NCBI GenBank assembly: GCA_002352055.1
Contig: DEHS01000047.1
Location: forward strand, 8,380-26,952
DNA from: Legionellaceae bacterium UBA2794
GTDB taxonomy: Bacteria; Pseudomonadota; Gammaproteobacteria; Legionellales; Legionellaceae
Direction of reading: 5' to 3'
DNA length: 18,573 nucleotides
The position numbers and the translations under genes were made by a program. Within the stretch, counting starts at the first letter, position 1. Every line of letters starts with the position of its first letter. The notes beneath the pieces were generated by a model, which was not told the DNA's origin, did no database searches, and saw only the letters and a list, made by a program, of their open reading frames with translations. Shown here piece after piece: positions 7,209 through 14,348 of this stretch.

Positions 7209-8316
7209 ATGCTGGAAGTCAATCATATCAATTTAACTCTGACAGACCTTGATAAGCGTATTGAATCGCTTAGGGGGTATCTTTGACTTTGACACCAAAA
7301 GTGAACGTTTGGAAGAGGTCATTCGCGAGTTAGAATCATCCACAATTTGGAATAATCCCGAACAAGCTCAGGCATTAGGGCGTGAAAGAACTCAGTTAGA
7401 GGGGGTAGTCCTCTCATTGACCAAATTAAGTCAATCGGTTATTGATTTGCGCGAGTTATTTGATATGGCGCGTGAAGAGGATGATGAGCAAACTATTAAT
7501 GATGTAGGCAATGAGTTACATTCTATAGAGCAACAGGTCGCAGGTTTAGAATTCAGGCGGATGTTTTCTGGAAAAATGGATGATTCCAATGCTTACCTTG
7601 ATATTCAATCGGGCTCGGGTGGTACTGAGGCTCAGGATTGGGCGGAAATGTTATTGCGAATGTTTTTACGCTGGGGTGAACAACACGGATTCACAACGGA
7701 ATTAATCGAATGTTCACCAGGGGAGGTTGCGGGTATAAAAAGTGCGACTATCCATTTTAGTGGTGAATATGCGTTCGGATGGTTGCGAACCGAAACAGGG
7801 GTGCACCGTTTGGTGCGTAAATCTCCTTTTGATTCTGGAAATCGTCGCCATACCTCTTTTGCTGCAGTTTTTGTATCGCCTGAGGTGGATGATGATATAG
7901 AAATTGAAATTAACCCTGCAGACTTGCGGATTGATACGTATCGCGCTTCTGGCGCAGGGGGGCAGCACGTTAACCGTACTGATTCGGCAGTTCGAATAAC
8001 TCATGGACCTAGTGGCATTGTGGTTCAATGTCAAAATGACAGAAGCCAGCATAAAAACAAAGATCAGGCGATGAAACAATTGCGTGCCAAATTATATGAA
8101 TTGGAAATGCAAAAGAAAAATGCCGAACAGCAGGCTTTGGAAGCTACTAAGTCTGATATTGGTTGGGGTTCACAAATTCGTTCTTATGTTCTTGATCAAT
8201 CACGAGTTAAAGATTTACGTACCGGTGTTGAAACATCAAATACTCAGGCGGTATTGGATGGGGCACTGGATCAATTTATTGAAGCCAGTTTAAAGGCGGG
8301 AGTAGGGGCAGCATGA
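7209..8316 (+). CDS. prfB: Peptide chain release factor 2, made by programmed +1 frameshift
   Basis: RF2 recognises UGA and UAA stop codons and triggers peptide release. The gene is in two frames: 25 codons from ATG 7209 to CTT 7281-7283, then a skip of T7284, then the long frame 7285-8316, giving 368 residues (family about 365). The N-terminus MLEVNHINLTLTDLDKRIES followed by LRGYL-DFDTKSERLEEV aligns with RF2. Visible functional motifs: SPF (stop-codon recognition) in RKSPFDSGNRRHTSF and GGQ (peptidyl-tRNA hydrolysis) in SGAGGQHVNRTDSAVR. An in-frame ATG at 7203 is possible, but 7209 fits known RF2 starts better and leaves room for AAGAG (7198-7202). The stop TGA overlaps the lysS ATG as ATGA. 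Confidence 0.96.
7272..7287 (+). promoter_or_regulatory. prfB: prfB programmed +1 ribosomal frameshift site
   Basis: AGGGGG (7272-7277) acts as an internal Shine-Dalgarno. It is followed by TAT, the slippery CTT (7281-7283), and an in-frame TGA (7284-7286) with C next, the poor termination context. This matches the E. coli prfB signal in every element. When RF2 is scarce the ribosome pauses at UGA and slips by one base, so the protein controls its own synthesis. Confidence 0.97.
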
Positions 8317-9797
8317 TAGAAGAACAATTAGATGAAAGTGAAGTATACCAGATTCGTAAACAAAAATTAGTGGATTTACGTAGTAACGGCTTTGATTTCC
8401 CCAATGCTTTTCGTCGGGAGCATTTAGCTGCTGATTTAATGAATGATTATGCAGAGATTGATAAAGAAACCTTGGCACAACAGCGAGTAAAAGCAGTTGT
8501 AGCGGGTCGTATTGTGTTACGACGCATTATGGGGAAGGCCAGTTTTTTTCATATTCAGGATGTTTCAGGCAGAATGCAGGTTTATATTCGTGCCAATGAT
8601 TTACCCGAAGTTTATGAACAGTTTAAACATTGGGACTTGGGAGATATAGTCGGGGTTAAAGGGGAGTTATTTATCACGAATACAGGTGAATTAACTATTA
8701 ATGCTGAATATGTTGAGTTATTAACCAAATCATTGCGCCCCTTACCTGACAAGTTTCATGGTTTGGCGGATCAGGAAGTCAAATATCGCAAAAGATATGT
8801 GGATTTAATTGCTAATGAAGACAGTCGCCGCACGTTTTTGATTCGTTCAAAATTGATTCAGGCGGTTAGACAGTTTATGGACAAAAATGCTTATTTGGAA
8901 GTTGAAACGCCAATGATGCATCCTATACCTGGCGGAGCGGTTGCCCGTCCATTTGTTACCCATCATAACAGTCTGGACATGACAATGTATCTTCGAATTG
9001 CTCCGGAATTGTATTTAAAGCGATTAGTTGTGGGTGGGTTTGAGCGGGTATATGAAATTAATCGAAATTTTCGTAATGAAGGAATATCTACTCGCCATAA
9101 TCCTGAGTTTACTATGATTGAGTTTTATCAGGCTTATGCTGATTATAATGATTTGATGACCCTAACGGAGCAATTACTGCAGTTTATTTGTGATTCAGTT
9201 TTAGGAAATCGTCACATTGAATATCAAGGCCAGGTTATTGATTTTAACCAACCTTTTGCCCGTATGAGTGTTAAAGAAGCGATTCTTAAATATCATCCCA
9301 ATGTCCCTGCAGCTCAATTGGAAAATATTGAAGGATGCAGGTCATTACTTGATGCGTTAAAGCTTGAATATAAACCGTCATATGGTCTTGGCAAACTCCA
9401 GATGATAGCTTTTGAAGAGACGGTGGAGCATCAATTATTCCAGCCTACGTTTATTACCGCATATCCAACAGAAATTTCTCCTTTGGCAAGACGAAGTGAT
9501 GCTGATCCTGACGTAACAGATCGGTTTGAGTTTTTTATTGCCGGTCGAGAAATTGCTAATGGTTTTTCTGAATTAAATGATGCGGAAGACCAGGCAGAGC
9601 GATTTAAAAAGCAAGTAGAGGAGAAAGATGCGGGTGATCTTGAAGCAATGCACTTTGATAGTGATTATATTGAGGCATTGGAATACGGATTACCTCCAAC
9701 AGCGGGCGAGGGAATTGGTATTGATCGGTTAGTGATGTTATTTACAAACTCACAATCTATCCGTGATGTCATTCTGTTTCCCCATTTACGTCAGTAA
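8313..9797 (+). CDS. lysS: Lysyl-tRNA synthetase, class II
   Basis: LysRS charges tRNA-Lys with lysine in the cytosol. The 494-residue protein has an N-terminal OB-fold anticodon-binding domain (VAGRIVLRRIMGKASFFHIQ region, about residues 60-145). A class II catalytic core follows, with motif 1 around MDKNAYLEVETPMMHPIPGG, motif 2 FRNEGISTRHNPEFTMIEFY (near residues 253-272) and motif 3 GEGIGIDRLVMLF (near 464-476). Length is normal for a bacterial class II enzyme. Its ATG overlaps the prfB stop by 4 bp, the same prfB-lysS coupling known from E. coli and many gammaproteobacteria. The membrane-protein gene that follows starts 14 bp downstream and may be read from the same transcript. Confidence 0.98.
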   Translation: MIEEQLDESEVYQIRKQKLVDLRSNGFDFPNAFRREHLAADLMNDYAEIDKETLAQQRVKAVVAGRIVLRRIMGKASFFHIQDVSGRMQVYIRANDLPEVYEQFKHWDLGDIVGVKGELFITNTGELTINAEYVELLTKSLRPLPDKFHGLADQEVKYRKRYVDLIANEDSRRTFLIRSKLIQAVRQFMDKNAYLEVETPMMHPIPGGAVARPFVTHHNSLDMTMYLRIAPELYLKRLVVGGFERVYEINRNFRNEGISTRHNPEFTMIEFYQAYADYNDLMTLTEQLLQFICDSVLGNRHIEYQGQVIDFNQPFARMSVKEAILKYHPNVPAAQLENIEGCRSLLDALKLEYKPSYGLGKLQMIAFEETVEHQLFQPTFITAYPTEISPLARRSDADPDVTDRFEFFIAGREIANGFSELNDAEDQAERFKKQVEEKDAGDLEAMHFDSDYIEALEYGLPPTAGEGIGIDRLVMLFTNSQSIRDVILFPHLRQ

Positions 9798-9811
9798 ACA
9801 ATGAGGTAAGT

Positions 9812-10858
9812 ATGTCGCTTAATATGTTTCGAAAAGCGTTGTTATATAGTAAGGACATACAGGAAGTAGGTTTATTTGCCACCATGACCAATTCAAAATG
9901 GTTTGTTGCGTTTGGTGGCTCTCCCCTTTATTTTGTTATGTTACCATTAATAGGACTCTTGCTTACCTTAATGGCCATTGTGAATGGCTATGAATTGGCT
10001 AAGGCGAGCAATAAAAATTTTGATAAATGGTTTGATTTTATTATCTCTGGATTGTGCGCGACTTTAGCCAGCATTTCATTATATGGTGCTGTCATTTCTA
10101 CTGTTTTAAACATTCCTTTTGCGATAGGCCCCTGGTTTTTCTTAGGTAGTCTGGTTGCAGCATTTGTTCATCAATTAACTTCATTCTCGCTACTGATAGC
10201 GCGGGCTTTTCAATCACCCAAAGATTCCTCAGAACAGATTCATCACCTGCAAAAAGCATTTTCAAGTTTATATACCCTGGCTTTGTTGTCTGCCATAACA
10301 GGCGCGGTACTTTTTGTCATGTTAACTCCGATTGCAGGCACTCTGGGAGCCTCTTGTGCAATAGCTGCCACGGCTTTGACGGCAATTAATATTCTGTGGC
10401 GCCTTACGCCTCCTGATTGGAAGTTAAAATTTAAAAGAGTTTTGGGATTGGAAAAAGATGTTGTGTTGAATCATCCCAAGGAGAAACCTCAGTTAAAATC
10501 AGTGCCTTTAATAGAAGAGATTGAGGAGGACCATATTGTTCATCATCGTTTATTTCAATCTTTGAATTTCAATATTTCAAAAGATGATCTTATTCGATTA
10601 ATTAATCTTAAATTACCTATTCTTGCTAAATCCGGAAATGAAAAGAATTTACAAAAAATAAAGGTCTTAACAGCAGTTCGAAGTGCATTAACTGAAGGGG
10701 GGGGTATTAATAAAATGACTCTATTTAAAGAGAACCCTTTAGTTTTTCAAAGCTTCTGGAATGAAACAGGCGAGGTGGAACGAATTGTTAATGCGGCGAT
10801 CACGGTTAATCGCCTTTCCAAATTAAAAGTTTTATCAGAGGCAAAAATGAATTTATAG
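9812..10858 (+). CDS. Multi-pass membrane protein of unknown function
   Basis: I do not recognise a characterised family. The 348-residue product has about five hydrophobic segments, near residues 39-59, 76-99, 106-131, 152-172 and 176-197, and then a long charged C-terminal region (198-348) that is probably soluble. The tail contains EEIEEDHIVHH and several lysine-rich helical stretches. Start ATG 9812 follows lysS by 14 bp with GAGGT at 9802-9806, so it can be co-transcribed with lysS. Its stop TAG abuts, on the opposite strand, the stop of the next gene, and the two reading frames overlap by 6 bp tail to tail. Proteins with helices followed by a charged tail are common among Legionella hypotheticals. 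Secretion as an effector is possible but not shown. Confidence 0.7.
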   Translation: MSLNMFRKALLYSKDIQEVGLFATMTNSKWFVAFGGSPLYFVMLPLIGLLLTLMAIVNGYELAKASNKNFDKWFDFIISGLCATLASISLYGAVISTVLNIPFAIGPWFFLGSLVAAFVHQLTSFSLLIARAFQSPKDSSEQIHHLQKAFSSLYTLALLSAITGAVLFVMLTPIAGTLGASCAIAATALTAINILWRLTPPDWKLKFKRVLGLEKDVVLNHPKEKPQLKSVPLIEEIEEDHIVHHRLFQSLNFNISKDDLIRLINLKLPILAKSGNEKNLQKIKVLTAVRSALTEGGGINKMTLFKENPLVFQSFWNETGEVERIVNAAITVNRLSKLKVLSEAKMNL

Positions 10859-11248
10859 AGGATTATGAATTATCACGCGGGGTGGGTATTCAGAATCATG
10901 AGAATAGGGGGCTTGGTTACCATGATTATGAAATCGATAGTGCGTTTCATTTCTATTCAATTCAGAGTTGTTACATCCACTACAAATTAAAATCAATGAA
11001 AATAAAACCAGGGCACTAAGTATTAACGTCATGGCAGCAATCCCTCCCAATACTCCAGCAGCCACAGAGGTTGTCATAAGACCTGCGGTTACCAGGGGCG
11101 CTGATTTCAAGGAAATAATAGTCAGAGCAGCAGCGGCAATTAATGCGGCGGTTGCTAAAGCTGCCAGACATTTAAATAAAAAATTATAATTTGCTTTTTC
11201 ATCGCTTTTTTTAACTGCATTTGAACTTCCAATGACATACGATCGCAT
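10853..11248 (-). CDS. Small alanine-rich membrane protein, unknown function
   Basis: A 131-residue product with a short basic N-terminus (AVKKSDEK) and about three closely spaced hydrophobic segments, near residues 24-47, 52-73 and 74-91. A polar C-terminal tail follows, rich in histidine and asparagine (HYRFHNHGNQ), with CSGC at the end of the last segment. The start codon 11246-11248 has an AGAGGGA Shine-Dalgarno a few bases upstream. A promoter-like pair lies about 90 bp further up (11339-11366). It converges on the lysS-side gene with a 6-bp overlap at the stops. No known family is recognised. Coding is supported by the ribosome-binding site, the promoter and the coherent hydrophobic pattern. 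Confidence 0.65.
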   Translation of the reverse strand: MRSYVIGSSNAVKKSDEKANYNFLFKCLAALATAALIAAAALTIISLKSAPLVTAGLMTTSVAAGVLGGIAAMTLILSALVLFSLILICSGCNNSELNRNETHYRFHNHGNQAPYSHDSEYPPRVIIHNPL

Positions 11249-11338
11249 GGTTCCCTCTACATTCTGGTGTTAATAATTATTATTGTTAATTAAGTGATTA
11301 CTATTAATTGATTTTTAATAGAAAATTTTAATTTTTTA

Positions 11339-11366
11339 ATTCTACCTTAACTTTGTTAAATGTCAT
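11339..11366 (-). promoter_or_regulatory. Predicted sigma-70 promoter for the small membrane protein
   Basis: On the minus strand ATGACA (11366-11361, 5 of 6 to the -35 consensus) is followed after 16 bp by TAGAAT (11344-11339, 5 of 6 to the -10 consensus). Transcription would start near 11332, giving a very AT-rich leader of about 85 bases. Based on consensus match only. Confidence 0.45.
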
Positions 11367-11440
11367 GTGATATTTTTTTGGTAAGTTAGTTTGCATTTAA
11401 ATTCGATGCTTAGGGATTCTTTTGGGACATTCTTATATGT

Positions 11441-11477
11441 ATTGTCATTGCGAGGAGCATCGCGACGAAGCAAACCA
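11441..11477. repeat. Remnant of a dispersed intergenic repeat (CATTGCGAGGAGC type)
   Basis: TCATTGCGAGGAGC followed by GCGACGAAGCAA is the hallmark end of a short intergenic repeat that I recognise from many bacterial genomes. Its translation CHCEEHRDEA often appears in spurious protein annotations. Only one end is clear here; the partner end was not found nearby, so this looks like a decayed copy. Confidence 0.55.
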
Positions 11478-11775
11478 GTGCAATCTAAATAACGTTCACT
11501 TATTCCTAAAAATCACACCGATAAATAATATTCAATATCAAAATTTTCTGCGGAACTCAATTTTGCACGCAGTAAAGACTTTTTTAGAGTCAGCATGGAA
11601 TCCTGTCTGAGAACTCCTTGCCTATCAAAATGGCGTAGTTAGTTTTATCGATAAGGGTTCAGATTTTTTTAATTCATAGTTCTTCATATACTTATTCATT
11701 ACTACGGTTTTAAAAAAAATTTGAAAAAATAGGTGCTCATGAATAACTCTTAATAAATTACTAAGGTTTTATAGT

Positions 11776-11781
11776 TATAAT
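11776..11781 (+). promoter_or_regulatory. Possible -10 element for the phosphatase-like gene
   Basis: A perfect TATAAT lies 29 bp before ATG 11811. At 16-18 bp upstream there is only AT-rich sequence and no good -35, so the promoter may need an activator or may lie elsewhere. Confidence 0.3.
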
Positions 11782-11810
11782 GGCGCCTCTGGTTACCTAA
11801 TAATTAAAAT

Positions 11811-13229
11811 ATGACCATTAGCTCACTTAAGCCTTTTTTTTATTTAAATGAGCCTGCTTCTCGTTCAAAAGCGAAGTATCAAACCGGATTTTTCTTAAGG
11901 CGGTTTCAACCTTATATTAAACAAAGGCAGATTATAGCGGCACAAGAAGGTCGAGGGGCTGTAATTATAGGCCAGATTCCAATAGCTAATGAGCAGTGTA
12001 ATTTAATTAATCTGATTAAAAAAAATGGTATGGTGGTTTCGTGTGCTGATTATTCCGAGCTTTTTAGTCTAGGAAACTCTCTGAATATAATCCCCTCTTC
12101 ACGATGGTCTGATTTTAATATAATGCATCATCAACTTCCATCTACAGATTCAAATATTCCTCATGCGGATTTAGTATGTCACACCTTGCAGAAAATGTTG
12201 GACATATATCATCAAGGTGGAAATATTTACATCCATTGCACACCTGGAGCTACGCGAAGTAATTTAATAGCTATTCTATTTAAATGCATTACTCACCCAT
12301 TAAATAGTCATGATGATTTTAATGTTGCCGATATTTTTAATTTGACCATTAATGAGCTTCAGTTAGCGGTAAATAATCAACAGCGCTTATTTGGAATTAC
12401 ACTTTTAAATAAATTTAAAGGATCTTATTATATCTCCCCTCCCAAAACTGAAGAAGTTCATGCAGATTTTAAAGATGAAGAGAGGGTGTATAGCACGGAA
12501 GAATGTTTAAAAGAAATAGCTCAGGAGCCTTGTTTTAAATTTTTGTGTCAGCAAGCTTACCAAAATCCTCATGCCTTTCCCATTATTAATAAATTTACTC
12601 AGAGTCTTTATGAGTTTGCAGAAAACAATGTAACAGATGTCAGCAGCGATGAAATTTATCAGGTGGCGTTTAACAACTTAACATCAGAGGAGAGAACTCT
12701 CATCGTTAATGTTATGAAACTTTACGAGAAATGCCAATATTTGACGAATACAGTTAAAAATCATATTCCTATACTCAGTCCAACTCTGGATTTTAACGAA
12801 AAAATTATAAACTCTTTTTTGTCTTATGAAGAAAAGATATTTTGGGTTAAAACAATTACTAACTATTTAGATGAACCGGATAATGAAGGTCATTCTCTTG
12901 AATATAAAAAACTTTATGATCACGCTATAACCAGCGGTAACCCAGCTTTGAGAAAGCTTGGAATCTCTATGATGGTATTAGGGATCGCGATTGTTTCCAT
13001 TTCTTTGATTACTATATCCATCGCAGTAGGTGGGCCGTGGAGTGTTGGGTTCCTGTTATTAGCCAGCAGTTGTCTTGGGGGACTTGGAATAGGAATGGGT
13101 AAGTTAATGCATTCTGTTGGGAGACCTGATGAGTTGTGCTCTGCCTTTTTAGAATGGGATACGGGGGTTAAAAAATGTGATGATTTTCCATATCAAGCCC
13201 CACAGGAAGCCGGATATGGAAATAAGTAA
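11811..13229 (+). CDS. CX5R (dual-specificity-type) phosphatase with C-terminal membrane hairpin; candidate effector
   Basis: The 472-residue protein has an N-terminal region like atypical dual-specificity phosphatases. It contains AVIIGQIPIAN (compare the G-x-P stretch of PTPMT1-like enzymes), a candidate general-acid aspartate in QLPSTD, then the signature HCTPGATRS with nucleophile Cys143 and phosphate-binding Arg149 in CX5R spacing. A middle region (about 210-380) is helical and charged, without a family I know. Near residues 383-435 two hydrophobic segments form a likely membrane hairpin (LGISMMVLGIAIVSIS and WSVGFLLLASSCLGGLG), preceded by SGNPALRKLG, a module I recall from many Legionella proteins. 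No signal peptide is present. The Shine-Dalgarno is weak. It converges on nrdB with 7 bp between stops. A Dot/Icm substrate acting on host phosphoproteins or phosphoinositides is plausible, but inferred. Confidence 0.68.
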   Translation: MTISSLKPFFYLNEPASRSKAKYQTGFFLRRFQPYIKQRQIIAAQEGRGAVIIGQIPIANEQCNLINLIKKNGMVVSCADYSELFSLGNSLNIIPSSRWSDFNIMHHQLPSTDSNIPHADLVCHTLQKMLDIYHQGGNIYIHCTPGATRSNLIAILFKCITHPLNSHDDFNVADIFNLTINELQLAVNNQQRLFGITLLNKFKGSYYISPPKTEEVHADFKDEERVYSTEECLKEIAQEPCFKFLCQQAYQNPHAFPIINKFTQSLYEFAENNVTDVSSDEIYQVAFNNLTSEERTLIVNVMKLYEKCQYLTNTVKNHIPILSPTLDFNEKIINSFLSYEEKIFWVKTITNYLDEPDNEGHSLEYKKLYDHAITSGNPALRKLGISMMVLGIAIVSISLITISIAVGGPWSVGFLLLASSCLGGLGIGMGKLMHSVGRPDELCSAFLEWDTGVKKCDDFPYQAPQEAGYGNK

Positions 13230-13236
13230 TTATTGT

Positions 13237-14337
13237 TTAGTTCTCATCTTCCCAACTTAGAGTCCCGCCTGCCTGGTATTCGATGACGCGAGTTTCAAAG
13301 AAATTCTTTTCCTTTTTCAAATCCATCATTTCACTCATCCACGGGAAAGGGTTTTCTGCACCAGGATATTGATCCGGTAACCCGATTTGATTGAGACGAC
13401 GATTTGCAATGAAATGTAAATATTCTTCAAACATTTCCGCATTCATACCTAAAATACCATGCGGCATGGTGTCTTTTGCATATTGGTATTCCATAGCAAC
13501 ACCATCTTTAACCAGCTGGATAATCTCAGCTTTAAATTCAGGAGTCCATAAGTGGGGGTTTTCAATTTTGATTTGATTGATTACATCAATACCAAAATTC
13601 ATATGCATGGATTCATCACGTAAAATGTATTGGAATTGCTCGGATGTACCCACCATTTTATTACGTCGACCCATGGATAGAATCTGAGTAAATCCTACAT
13701 AGAAAAATATACCTTCGAAGATTACATAAAAGGCAATTAAATCGCGTAATAGACGTTGATCATTTTCTGGAGTTCCAGTATGAAACGTCTCGTCTCCCAG
13801 GCTTTCTGTAAAAGGAAGCGCCCATGCTGCTTTAGTAGCTACTGAGGGAATTTCCCGATACATATTAAATACTTCTGCTTCATCAAGCCCCAGGCTTTCT
13901 ATGACGTATTGATACGCATGGGTATGTAACGCCTCTTCAAATGCCTGTCGTAACAGGTATTGTCTGCATTCGGGATTAGTAATATGGCGATAAACGGCAA
14001 GAACCAGATTATTGGCAACTAACGAATCCGCTGTGGAGAAAAAGCCAAGATTACGTTTGATAATCATACGCTCTGCATCAGTTAATCCATTAGGATCTTT
14101 CCATAGCGCCACATCCGCACTCATGCTGATTTCATTAGGCATCCAATGATTTGCGCATGCGGTTAAATATTTGTCCCAGGCCCAACGGTATTTGAAGGGA
14201 ACTAATTGGTTCAAATCAGCCCTGCAATTGATGATTTGTTTGTCATCAACATGAATTCGGCGTGCGCCCATTTCCGGAATTTCAAGACCGGTTGCGCCCA
14301 TTATCTGGGACGCTATGATTTGTTCTGTATGTGGCAT
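13237..14337 (-). CDS. nrdB: Ribonucleoside-diphosphate reductase beta subunit, class Ia (NrdB)
   Basis: NrdB holds the diiron-tyrosyl radical cofactor that starts ribonucleotide reduction in NrdA. The 366-residue protein keeps the full set of expected residues, by alignment to the E. coli pattern: metal ligands Asp104 (STADS), Glu135 and His138 (EALH), Glu208 (VIFEG), Glu242 and His245 (DESMH), with the radical Tyr142 four residues after His138. This places it in class Ia rather than the tyrosine-less class Ic of Chlamydia, although the surrounding sequence style (EALHTHAYQYVIESLGLDE) is similar to that branch. The start has AAGGAGAA just upstream, in the 11-bp gap after the nrdA stop, so it is the second gene of the nrdA-nrdB operon. 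Confidence 0.97.
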   Translation of the reverse strand: MPHTEQIIASQIMGATGLEIPEMGARRIHVDDKQIINCRADLNQLVPFKYRWAWDKYLTACANHWMPNEISMSADVALWKDPNGLTDAERMIIKRNLGFFSTADSLVANNLVLAVYRHITNPECRQYLLRQAFEEALHTHAYQYVIESLGLDEAEVFNMYREIPSVATKAAWALPFTESLGDETFHTGTPENDQRLLRDLIAFYVIFEGIFFYVGFTQILSMGRRNKMVGTSEQFQYILRDESMHMNFGIDVINQIKIENPHLWTPEFKAEIIQLVKDGVAMEYQYAKDTMPHGILGMNAEMFEEYLHFIANRRLNQIGLPDQYPGAENPFPWMSEMMDLKKEKNFFETRVIEYQAGGTLSWEDEN

Positions 14338-14348
14338 TTAGTTCTCCT

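Larger units (their letters stand above)
11249..11810. other. AT-rich 562-bp intergenic region
   Basis: No credible gene is seen here. The left part holds the promoter of the minus-strand gene and long A/T runs. The middle contains a fragment of a dispersed repeat (11441-11477), and the small open frame across it translates into the typical repeat-derived CHCEEHRDEA. The right end carries a perfect TATAAT at 11776-11781, 29 bp before the phosphatase-like gene, but with a poor -35. Confidence 0.7.

Noticed and set aside
7249..7284. prfB as a truncated or broken gene starting at 7249
   Set aside because: The missing N-terminus is encoded in the other frame from 7209 and is joined by the classical programmed frameshift, so the gene is intact.
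10968..11189. Plus-strand alanine-rich open frame
   Set aside because: It is the mirror of the minus-strand membrane protein, which has a better ribosome-binding site, a promoter and a sensible hydrophobic pattern.
11422..11610. 62-codon open frame in the AT-rich spacer
   Set aside because: The start translates a known type of dispersed repeat (CHCEEHRDEA); no Shine-Dalgarno and no family resemblance.
13230..13236. Shared terminator between the phosphatase-like gene and nrdB
   Set aside because: Only 7 bp separate the stops and no hairpin with a T-run was seen on either side.
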